Assembly (NCBI GenBank): GCA_913063035.1
Contig: CAJXYS010000009.1
Location: 1 to 64,000, forward strand
Source: an uncultured Maritimibacter sp.
GTDB lineage: Bacteria > Pseudomonadota > Alphaproteobacteria > Rhodobacterales > Rhodobacteraceae
Length of the DNA stretch: 64,000 nt
Direction: 5' to 3'
The position numbers and the translations under genes are program-made. Position 1 is the stretch's first letter; each line of letters starts with the position of its first letter. The notes under the pieces were generated by a model. It did not search any database and was not told the DNA's origin. It saw only the letters and a program-made list of their open reading frames with translations. Positions 17,962 to 24,812 of the stretch are shown piece by piece.

Positions 17962-19926
17962 TCAGGCAGCGGCCGCTTCGGGATCGGCCAGCGCCACGAT
18001 ATCGAACATGATGCGGTTGAGTTCGAAATCCTTGGGCGTGTAGACCCGGGCCACGCCGGCGGCGCGCAGCTTCTCGGCGTCGGCCTCGGGGATGATCCCG
18101 CCGGCCACGACCGGAACGTGGCCGAGCCCCGCGGCGCGCATCCGCTCCATCACCTCGGTGACAAGCGACACATGGCTGCCGGAGAGGATCGAGAGCCCCA
18201 CCACATGGGCCTCCTGTTCGGCCGCGGCGGCAACGATCTGCTCCGGCGTCAGGCGGATGCCCTCATAGGTGATGTCCATGCCGCAGTCCCGGGCGCGGGC
18301 CGCGATCTGCTCGGCGCCGTTCGAATGGCCGTCGAGCCCGGGCTTGCCCACGAGCAGCTTGAGCCGCCGCCCGAGCCGATCGGAGGCGGCGTCCACCGCC
18401 GCGCGGATATCGTCCAGCCCCTCGGTCCGGTTCGAGCGGCTGGCAGACACGCCGGTCGGTGCCCGGTATTCGCCGAAGGTGGTGCGCATCACCTCGCCCC
18501 ACTCGCCCGTGGTGGCGCCGGCCCTGGCCGCCGCGATGGAGGCCGGCATGATGTTCTCGCCGGACCGCGCGGCGCTGCGCAGCCGATCGAGCGCGGTGCT
18601 GACCGCCGCATCGTCCCGCTCCGCCCGCCAGTCTGCGAGGCGTTGCAGCTGGTCGGCCTCGGCGGCGGCGTCGACCGTCATGATCGAGCCCTCGCCGGCC
18701 GTGAGCGGGCTGTCTTCGGCCTCGACATATTTGTTGACGCCGACGACCGCGGTCTCGCCCGACTCGATCCGGGCGATCCGCTCGGCGTTGCTCTCGACGA
18801 GGCGGGATTTCATGTAATCGATGGCGTTCACGGCCCCGCCCATGCCGTCGATGGTCTCCAGCTCCGCGCGGGCCCCGGCCTTCAGCGCCTCGACCTTGCC
18901 CTCGACCGCGGGGTTGCCGTCGAAGAGATCGCCGTATTCCAAAAGATCGGTCTCGTAGGCGAGGATCTGCTGCATGCGGAGGGACCATTGCTGATCCCAC
19001 GGGCGCGGCAGCCCGAGCGCCTCGTTCCAGGCCGGCAGCTGCACCGCGCGGGCGCGGGCGTTCTTGCTGAGCGTGACCGCCAGCATCTCCAGGAGAATGC
19101 GGTAGACGTTGTTCTCGGGCTGCTGTTCGGTGAGCCCGAGCGAGTTCACCTGCACCCCGTAGCGGAAACGGCGGAACTTCGGATCCTCGACGCCGTAGCG
19201 CGTGCGGCAGATTTCGTCCCAGAGCTCGACGAAGGCCCGCATCTTGCACATCTCGGTGACGAAGCGGATGCCGGCGTTCACGAAGAAGGAGATGCGGCCG
19301 ACCATCTCGGGGAAGTCGGCCGGTTCCACCTTGCCCTTCAGGTCGTCCAGCACCGCGGTCGCGGTCGCCAGGGCGAAGGCCAGCTCCTGTTCCGGCGTCG
19401 CGCCGGCCTCCTGCAGATGGTAGGAGCAGACATTCATGGGGTTCCACTTGGGCAGGTGCTGGCGGGTATAGGCCGCGACGTCGGTGATCATCCGCAGGCT
19501 CGGCTCGGGCGGGCAGACATAGGTGCCGCGGCTGAGATACTCCTTGATGATGTCGTTCTGGACCGTACCGGTCAGTTTCGTGACGTCGGCGCCCTGTTCC
19601 TCGGCCACCGCGATGTAGAGGGCCAGCAGCCACGGCGCGGTCGCGTTGATCGTCATCGAGGTGTTCATCTGCTCGAGCGGGATCTGGTCGAAAAGCGCGC
19701 GCATGTCGCCCAGATGCGCCACCGGCACGCCGACCTTGCCAACCTCGCCCCGTGCCAGCTTGTGATCGCTGTCGTATCCCGTCTGCGTGGGCAGGTCGAA
19801 GGCCACCGAAAGACCGGTCTGCCCCTTGGCGAGGTTCGCGCGGTAAAGCGCGTTCGACGCCGCGGCGGTGGAATGGCCCGCATAGGTCCGGAAAAGCCAG
19901 GGGCGGTCCTTGGTTCGATCGGTCAT
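17962..19926 (-). CDS. ecm: Ethylmalonyl-CoA mutase (coenzyme B12-dependent)
   Basis: Converts (2R)-ethylmalonyl-CoA to (2S)-methylsuccinyl-CoA by radical carbon-skeleton rearrangement, a committed step of the ethylmalonyl-CoA pathway. 654 residues: an N-terminal acyl-CoA-mutase barrel (about 1-510, with RTYAGHSTAAASNALYR and FDLPTQTGYDSDH), then the cobalamin domain. The DxHxxG motif is at 532-537 in KPGLDGHSNGAE, with lower axial ligand His534, and GLSILSGSHVSLV follows. It is a single-chain form shorter than methylmalonyl-CoA mutase, and context with ccr, mch and mcl2 favours ethylmalonyl- over methylmalonyl-CoA. ATG 19926 begins MTDRTKDRPWLF; an upstream ATG adds 8 residues. Confidence 0.9.
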   Translation of the reverse strand: MTDRTKDRPWLFRTYAGHSTAAASNALYRANLAKGQTGLSVAFDLPTQTGYDSDHKLARGEVGKVGVPVAHLGDMRALFDQIPLEQMNTSMTINATAPWLLALYIAVAEEQGADVTKLTGTVQNDIIKEYLSRGTYVCPPEPSLRMITDVAAYTRQHLPKWNPMNVCSYHLQEAGATPEQELAFALATATAVLDDLKGKVEPADFPEMVGRISFFVNAGIRFVTEMCKMRAFVELWDEICRTRYGVEDPKFRRFRYGVQVNSLGLTEQQPENNVYRILLEMLAVTLSKNARARAVQLPAWNEALGLPRPWDQQWSLRMQQILAYETDLLEYGDLFDGNPAVEGKVEALKAGARAELETIDGMGGAVNAIDYMKSRLVESNAERIARIESGETAVVGVNKYVEAEDSPLTAGEGSIMTVDAAAEADQLQRLADWRAERDDAAVSTALDRLRSAARSGENIMPASIAAARAGATTGEWGEVMRTTFGEYRAPTGVSASRSNRTEGLDDIRAAVDAASDRLGRRLKLLVGKPGLDGHSNGAEQIAARARDCGMDITYEGIRLTPEQIVAAAAEQEAHVVGLSILSGSHVSLVTEVMERMRAAGLGHVPVVAGGIIPEADAEKLRAAGVARVYTPKDFELNRIMFDIVALADPEAAAA

Positions 19927-20041
19927 GTCATCTCCGGCCGGAATCGGCATGCAACAAAATTTCTTCGCGCTCGAGATAAGTGGAACTTTGTGTCGATGTC
20001 AATTCGCCGCGTCGCAGCGTAGCCGCCGCAGCATGGACGCT

Positions 20042-20054
20042 GTAAACGCTTTAC
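20042..20054. promoter_or_regulatory. Inverted repeat in the ecm / acyltransferase divergent region
   Basis: GTAAA-CGC-TTTAC, a perfect 5-bp dyad with a 3-nt spacer, midway between divergent ecm (start 19926) and the acyltransferase gene (start 20085). Its position suits an operator for either gene. It does not match the sucC/sdhC palindromes. Confidence 0.35.
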
Positions 20055-20084
20055 CGACCGCGGGAAAGCTGCAAACCTGCGCCG

Positions 20085-21488
20085 ATGCTCGCGGCAATTG
20101 AAATCCCCGTCTGGGGCGCAGTGATCATGGCGGGGCTGTCCGTCGTCGCGGTGCTCGACCGTATCCTGGCGCCGTCGGTGCGCTGGTTTCTGCGGCGGCG
20201 CTTCCTGCGCGCCGTGGATCGGCTGAACAAGCGCCTTCAGCTCAAGCTCCAGCCCTTCAAGCTGATGCGCCGCCGCGACATGATCGACCGGCTGACCCAC
20301 GATCCCAAGGTGATGGAAGCCGTGGTCGAACGGGCGGAGGAACAGAAAGTCCCGCTCTACGTCGCCATGCGCGAGGCCGAGCGGCACGCCCGCGAGATCG
20401 TGCCGTCCTTTTCCGCGTTCGCGTATTTCGGCTTCGCCACCCGCGCGGCCAAGTGGCTGTCGCGCGGCATTTTCCGGGTGCAGCTTGGCCGCTACGACCG
20501 CGAGGTGCTGGAACGACTGGATCCGGGCGCGACGGTCATCTTCGTGATGAACCATCGCTCCAACATGGATTACGTTCTGGTGACCTACCTCGTGGCCGAA
20601 CGCAGTGCGCTGTCTTACGCGGTCGGCGAATGGGCGCGGGTCTGGCCGCTGCAGGGTCTGATCCGGGCGCTTGGCGGCTATTTCATCCGCCGCCGCTATC
20701 GCAACGCGCTCTACCGCCGGATACTTGCGCGCTACGTGCAGATGGCGACCGAGGGCGGCGTGACCCAGGCGGTCTTCCCCGAGGGCGGCCTGACGCTGGA
20801 CGGACGGCTGAGAACCCCGAAACTGGGCCTGCTGTCCTATATTCTAGAGGATTTCGAACCCGGCCGCTCGCGCGAGGTGATCTTCGTGCCGGTCGGCGTG
20901 AATTACGACCGCGTTCTCGAAGACCGCATCCTTCTGGAAAGCGCCGCCGCGCCCGAGCGGCGTTTCCTGTTCCGCCCCTGGGCCTTCGTGAAATTTGCCG
21001 CCCGGCAGATCCGGCTGCGGCTCATGCGGCGGTTCCACCGCGGCTATGCAAGCGTCGGCTTCGGCGACCCCCTGCATCTGAGCCGTTTCGTCGCCGCGGA
21101 AGGGCGGGACGATGCGGCGATCGACCATCTCGGCACGGCGCTGATGCGGCGTGTCGGCCTTGCCGTGCCGGTCTTGCCGGTGCCGCTGGTCGCCGCGCTG
21201 ATCACGCGTGCCGACCGGCCGCTTACGGAGACCGGCCTGGTCACGGCGGTGACGCGCGCCCAGGCGAAGCTCGCGGCAGTGGGCGCGCATGTGCACGTGC
21301 CCGAGGAGGGGGCGGTCGAACTGGCGCGCACCGGTCTGCGCATGCTGACCCGGCGCCATCTCGTCCTTGAGGCTCCCGCGGGCTATTCTGCAAATGCGAA
21401 AGAAGCCCCGCTGCTGGCCTACTACGGCAACTCGATCATCCACCTCTTGCCAGAGACCGACTGGTCCGACTGCCTCGAGGGCGCATGA
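20085..21488 (+). CDS. Glycerol-3-phosphate acyltransferase-like protein (PlsB/PlsC superfamily)
   Basis: Probable membrane-associated acyltransferase of phospholipid synthesis. 467 residues: a short N-terminal hydrophobic segment (about 8-30), then an acyltransferase domain with the catalytic HX4D block FVMNHRSNMDYV (near 165). Block II GGYFIRRRYRNALYRR and block III VFPEGGLTLDGRLRTPK are also present. It is shorter than E. coli PlsB (about 800) and lacks its C-terminal extension. It lies between ecm and ccr, co-directional with ccr, 165 nt before it. A role connecting the acyl-CoA pool to lipid synthesis is possible but only inferred. Confidence 0.85.
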   Translation: MLAAIEIPVWGAVIMAGLSVVAVLDRILAPSVRWFLRRRFLRAVDRLNKRLQLKLQPFKLMRRRDMIDRLTHDPKVMEAVVERAEEQKVPLYVAMREAERHAREIVPSFSAFAYFGFATRAAKWLSRGIFRVQLGRYDREVLERLDPGATVIFVMNHRSNMDYVLVTYLVAERSALSYAVGEWARVWPLQGLIRALGGYFIRRRYRNALYRRILARYVQMATEGGVTQAVFPEGGLTLDGRLRTPKLGLLSYILEDFEPGRSREVIFVPVGVNYDRVLEDRILLESAAAPERRFLFRPWAFVKFAARQIRLRLMRRFHRGYASVGFGDPLHLSRFVAAEGRDDAAIDHLGTALMRRVGLAVPVLPVPLVAALITRADRPLTETGLVTAVTRAQAKLAAVGAHVHVPEEGAVELARTGLRMLTRRHLVLEAPAGYSANAKEAPLLAYYGNSIIHLLPETDWSDCLEGA

Positions 21489-21525
21489 TTGGGCTCGATT
21501 TGAGGGCAGTCTCGTCATAAAATTT

Positions 21526-21548
21526 CGCCAAAGCGCACCATTTTGGCG
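21526..21548 (+). promoter_or_regulatory. Inverted repeat in the ccr promoter region
   Basis: CGCCAAA (21526-21532) and TTTGGCG (21542-21548), a perfect 7-bp dyad with a 9-nt spacer. It lies 105 nt before the ccr start and 37 nt after the acyltransferase stop, in an AT-rich patch. It is a candidate operator for a regulator of acetyl-CoA assimilation. Confidence 0.4.
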
Positions 21549-21653
21549 CATTATTGCTCTTGAACCCTTCGTTGGGAGGTGAGATTGAAGGAGCACGCGC
21601 GACCGCGCGCGATTCTGCGTCGCGGCGAAACGAACGATCAGCAGGAGGAGCCC

Positions 21654-22946
21654 ATGGCCCTGGACGCGCCAACCGGTGTCATCGAGTACGACGCGCCCGA
21701 GAAGGATCTCTACGAGATGGGGGAGATCCCCCCATTGGGCTACGTGCCGAAGAAGATGCATGCCTGGGTGCTGCGGCAGGAACGCCACGGCGAGCCCGAC
21801 ACGGCGCTGCAGAAGGAAGTCGTGGACGTCCCGGAGATCGACAGCCACGAGGTGCTGGTGCTGGTGATGTCCGCCGGCGTCAACTACAACGGCGTCTGGG
21901 CCTGCCTCGGCCAGCCGGCATCGGTTTTCCGGGGGCACGGCGCCCCCTACGCGGTGATCGGCTCCGACGCCGCCGGCATCGTCTGGAAAGTCGGCGACAA
22001 GGTCACCCGCTGGAAGGTGGGCGACGAGGTGGTCGTCCATTGCAACCAGGATGACGGCGACGACGAGGAATGCAACGGCGGCGACCCGATGCTGTCGCCG
22101 AGCCAGCGGATCTGGGGCTACGAGAGCCCCGACGGCTCGTTCGCGCAGTTCACCCGCGTGCAGGCCCAGCAGCTGATGCCCCGCCCCCGGCACCTGACCT
22201 GGGAAGAGTCGGGCTGCTACACGCTGACGCTCGCCACCGCGTACCGGATGCTCTTCGGTCACGAGCCGCATGACCTGAAACCCGGCCAGAACGTGCTGGT
22301 CTGGGGGGCCTCGGGCGGGCTTGGATCCTTCGCGATCCAGCTGATCAACACGGCCGGCGCCAATGCGATCGGCGTCATTTCCGAAGAAGACAAGCGCGAG
22401 TTCGTCATGGCGCTTGGCGCCAAGGGCGTCATCAACCGCAAGGATTTCGACTGCTGGGGCCGTCTGCCGGAGGTCAACACGCCCGAATACAAGGAGTGGT
22501 TCGCCGAGGTGCGCCGTTTCGGCAAGGCGATCTGGGACATCACCGGCAAGGGCAACAACGTCGACATGGTTTTCGAACATCCCGGCGAGGCGACCTTCCC
22601 GGTGTCGACATTCGTGGTCAAGCGCGGGGGCATGGTGGTGATCTGCGCCGGCACCACCGGGTACAACTGCACCTTCGACGTCCGTCACATGTGGAGCCAT
22701 CAGAAGCGGCTTCAGGGCAGCCATTTCGCTCATCTCAAGCAGGCCTCGGCCGCCAACAAGCTCATGGTCGAGCGTCGGCTGGATCCCTGCATGTCCGAGG
22801 TCTTCCCCTGGGACGAGCTGCCGCTGGCCCACATGGCGATGCTGCGCAACCAGCACAAGCCGGGCAACATGGCGGTGCTGGTGTCCGCGCCGCGCACGGG
22901 CCTGCGCACCTTCGAGGACGCGCTCGAGGCGGGCCCCACCGGCTGA
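21654..22946 (+). CDS. ccr: Crotonyl-CoA carboxylase/reductase
   Basis: Key enzyme of the ethylmalonyl-CoA pathway: crotonyl-CoA + CO2 + NADPH to (2S)-ethylmalonyl-CoA. The 430-residue MDR-family protein has the Ccr N-terminus (YDAPEKDLYEMGEIPPLGYV), a GroES-like domain with SAGVNYNGVWACLG, and the nucleotide-binding motif VWGASGGLGSFAIQL near 220. Long Ccr-specific inserts such as NQDDGDDEECNGGDPM and MWSHQKRLQGSHFAHLK are present; the conserved His and Asn of the CO2 site are in these regions. ATG 21654 has a near-perfect AGGAGGAG ribosome-binding site; longer frames start in leader sequence. A strong terminator follows. Confidence 0.95.
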   Translation: MALDAPTGVIEYDAPEKDLYEMGEIPPLGYVPKKMHAWVLRQERHGEPDTALQKEVVDVPEIDSHEVLVLVMSAGVNYNGVWACLGQPASVFRGHGAPYAVIGSDAAGIVWKVGDKVTRWKVGDEVVVHCNQDDGDDEECNGGDPMLSPSQRIWGYESPDGSFAQFTRVQAQQLMPRPRHLTWEESGCYTLTLATAYRMLFGHEPHDLKPGQNVLVWGASGGLGSFAIQLINTAGANAIGVISEEDKREFVMALGAKGVINRKDFDCWGRLPEVNTPEYKEWFAEVRRFGKAIWDITGKGNNVDMVFEHPGEATFPVSTFVVKRGGMVVICAGTTGYNCTFDVRHMWSHQKRLQGSHFAHLKQASAANKLMVERRLDPCMSEVFPWDELPLAHMAMLRNQHKPGNMAVLVSAPRTGLRTFEDALEAGPTG

Positions 22947-22975
22947 AGCCGGGGATCACATCGACGCCGCGCCAT

Positions 22976-23008
22976 CGCCCCGGGCCTCGGTCCGGGGCGT
23001 TTCGTTTT
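22976..23008 (+). terminator. Rho-independent terminator of ccr
   Basis: CGCCCCGG (22976-22983), an 8-nt loop, CCGGGGCG (22992-22999), then TTTCGTTTT. Located 30 nt past the ccr stop codon. It is the most canonical terminator in the window. Confidence 0.85.
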
Positions 23009-23113
23009 GCGGCGAGCGAGAGATATCAAGGGCTTGGAGCAGGCGCCCCCACCGAATTCGGGGGGTTGAAATCAGCGAGTAGAGGCTGAACCAGCACACA
23101 TGCTAGGGTTGTA

Positions 23114-23128
23114 TTAATGATTCTTTAA
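23114..23128 (+). promoter_or_regulatory. Perfect CtrA-type box upstream of the quorum-sensing genes
   Basis: TTAA-TGATTCT-TTAA: two TTAA half-sites with the 7-nt spacing of the CtrA consensus, followed by CC. It is 22 nt before the start of the 69-residue gene that precedes luxR. The surrounding sequence is locally AT-rich compared with the rest of the window. Confidence 0.6.
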
Positions 23129-23150
23129 CCGTTCGCGTGTGAGTGTGACC

Positions 23151-23360
23151 ATGTCTCAGGAATGGATGATCGATGTTCTGACCGACCTCAGGACATTCGC
23201 GCACAAGAACGGTCTGATCGCGTTGGCCGAGCAGCTTGAGGATACGATCCTCGTCGCGGAAAGCGACCTGACGGCGCGTGAACATGACCGTGCGGGGGCG
23301 GGACATGGACACACGGCTGACACGGGCCCTGGATCGTATCGCGGCGGTCGACAGCTTTGA
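23151..23360 (+). CDS. Small protein upstream of and overlapping luxR
   Basis: 69 residues starting MSQEWMIDVLTDLRTFAHKN. The first 40 residues are predicted to be helical (DVLTDLRTFAHKNGLIALAEQLEDTILVA) and the C-terminal 25 are low-complexity Gly/His/Arg. The 3' end overlaps luxR in another frame (start 23305) by 56 nt. Strong N-terminal codon bias and tight position between a CtrA box and luxR suggest a real gene. I recall similar short ORFs before luxR in other Rhodobacteraceae, unchecked. Function unknown; the overlap could serve translational coupling of LuxR. Confidence 0.65.
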   Translation: MSQEWMIDVLTDLRTFAHKNGLIALAEQLEDTILVAESDLTAREHDRAGAGHGHTADTGPGSYRGGRQL

Positions 23361-24018
23361 GGGCCTCCAGGCCGGCATCCAGGACCTGCGGGATCTCTAC
23401 GACGTCGATCACGTCGCCTATCATGCCGTCAACGCCGCGGGCGGTCAGTACGCGGCGCTAACCTACGACCATGACTGGGTCACCCATTATCTCGACCAGG
23501 ATTACGACCGGATCGACCCTGTCGTCCTCGGCTGCTACCGGCGGTTCAACCCGGTCGACTGGAAGGCGCTCGACTGGTCCCCGCGGGCGGCGCGCCGCTT
23601 TCTGGGGGAGGCGCTTGACGCCGGTCTCGGTGCGCAGGGGCTCTCGGTGCCGGTGCGCGGGCCGCACGGGCGTTTTGCGCTGCTGACGGTCAATCACCGC
23701 TGCGACGATCGCCGCTGGGCGCTTTTCACGTCGAACTTTCTGCAGGACCTGATCCTGATCGCCCATTACGTCAACGAGGTCGCGCTCCGCCTCGAGGGGG
23801 TGGATCAAACGCAACCGTCCAGCCCGCTTTCGCCGCGCGAGATCGATGCGCTGCGACTGCTCGGGCTCGGCCGGAGCCGTGCCCAGGCCGCCGATGCGCT
23901 GTCCATTTCCGAGCATACGCTGCGCGCCTACCTGGAATCCGCGCGCTACAAGCTGGGGGCGGCCAACACCACGCATGCCGTCGCCCTGGCCGTCACCCGC
24001 GGCCAGGTGCTGCTCTGA
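23305..24018 (+). CDS. luxR: LuxR-family autoinducer-binding transcriptional regulator
   Basis: Acyl-homoserine-lactone receptor and DNA-binding regulator. 237 residues: an N-terminal autoinducer-binding domain (about 15-150, with VDHVAYHAVN, YDHDWVTHYLDQDYDRIDPV and LSVPVRGPHGRFALLTVN). These Tyr/Trp/Asp positions match ligand-contacting residues of LuxR/TraR. A C-terminal GerE-type helix-turn-helix follows (about 175-237, LSPREIDALRLLGLGRS and ISEHTLRAYLESARYKLGA). Alternative starts GTG 23278 and ATG 23284 exist; ATG 23305 follows GGGGGCGGG. It precedes luxI by 92 nt on the same strand. Confidence 0.92.
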   Translation: MDTRLTRALDRIAAVDSFEGLQAGIQDLRDLYDVDHVAYHAVNAAGGQYAALTYDHDWVTHYLDQDYDRIDPVVLGCYRRFNPVDWKALDWSPRAARRFLGEALDAGLGAQGLSVPVRGPHGRFALLTVNHRCDDRRWALFTSNFLQDLILIAHYVNEVALRLEGVDQTQPSSPLSPREIDALRLLGLGRSRAQAADALSISEHTLRAYLESARYKLGAANTTHAVALAVTRGQVLL

Positions 24019-24110
24019 GCGCGTTGCGGAAAGTTTTTGTCGACGCACCTTCAGCGCCGTTTAACCGTCCGATCCTAGCCTCCGCGCCGATTTTCGCGAC
24101 AGGAGGCAGA

Positions 24111-24749
24111 ATGCTCCGTTATCTTCGCGGGTCGGACCTGGCCCGCTACCCGAAACTGCGCGATGGCATGTTCCGCGACCGCGCCCGGCAATTCCGTGAC
24201 CGGCTCGGCTGGGCGGTCAGCGTGGATGCCGGCGGGTTGGAACGCGACGGCTACGACGATCTGGACCCGCTCTACGTGATCTGGCAGCGCCACGACGGGG
24301 GGCATGGCGGATCCATGCGGTTCCTTCCGACCGACGGCCCCACGATGCTGGACGACCATTTCGCGCAGCTGACGGGCGGGCGCCGGATCCGCTCGGCGCG
24401 CGTCTGGGAATGCACCCGCTTCTGTCTCGCGCCCGGCGGGCGGGCGACGCCGCAGGTGCCGGCGGCGCTGATGCTCGCGGGCGCCGAAATCGGCCTGATC
24501 TTCGGGCTGACTCATGCGGTCGGCGTGTTCGATGCCCGGATGGTGCGGATCTACCGCCGCCTCGGTTGGCCCCCGCAGATCTTCGGCCAGGAGGGGCAGG
24601 GCGCCGCGGCGATCAGCGCCGGGCTCTGGCCCTTCTCCGTGGCCATCCGTGACCGGCTGGCGCAGCGGGCCGGCATCAGCCGGGCGCTCTCGGCGCTCTG
24701 GTGTGCGCGGGCCTTCGGCGCGACCGATCGCCCGGCGCGCAGCGCCTGA
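24111..24749 (+). CDS. luxI: Acyl-homoserine-lactone synthase
   Basis: Makes the acyl-HSL signal from S-adenosylmethionine and an acyl-ACP or acyl-CoA. 212 residues. Invariant LuxI-family residues are present at expected positions: Arg24, Phe28 and Trp34 (MFRDRARQFRDRLGW), Asp49 and Asp52 (YDDLDPLYV), Arg70 (GSMRFLPT), Glu100 and Arg103 (VWECTRF). ATG 24111 follows AGGAGGCAG. Upstream in the leader lies TTAACC, a CtrA half-site. It is paired with luxR, forming a cognate quorum-sensing circuit. Confidence 0.93.
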   Translation: MLRYLRGSDLARYPKLRDGMFRDRARQFRDRLGWAVSVDAGGLERDGYDDLDPLYVIWQRHDGGHGGSMRFLPTDGPTMLDDHFAQLTGGRRIRSARVWECTRFCLAPGGRATPQVPAALMLAGAEIGLIFGLTHAVGVFDARMVRIYRRLGWPPQIFGQEGQGAAAISAGLWPFSVAIRDRLAQRAGISRALSALWCARAFGATDRPARSA

Positions 24750-24812
24750 TCCGTCTGGCGCCGGCGGGCGCGGGCCGGTAGGGTGCCCGCGACCCGGACA
24801 GGCGGAGGCAGG

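Noticed and set aside
20844-22856. A long antisense frame opposite the acyltransferase and ccr
   Set aside because: It spans an intergenic region and two genes on the opposite strand, and it crosses the ccr promoter; composition is atypical for protein.
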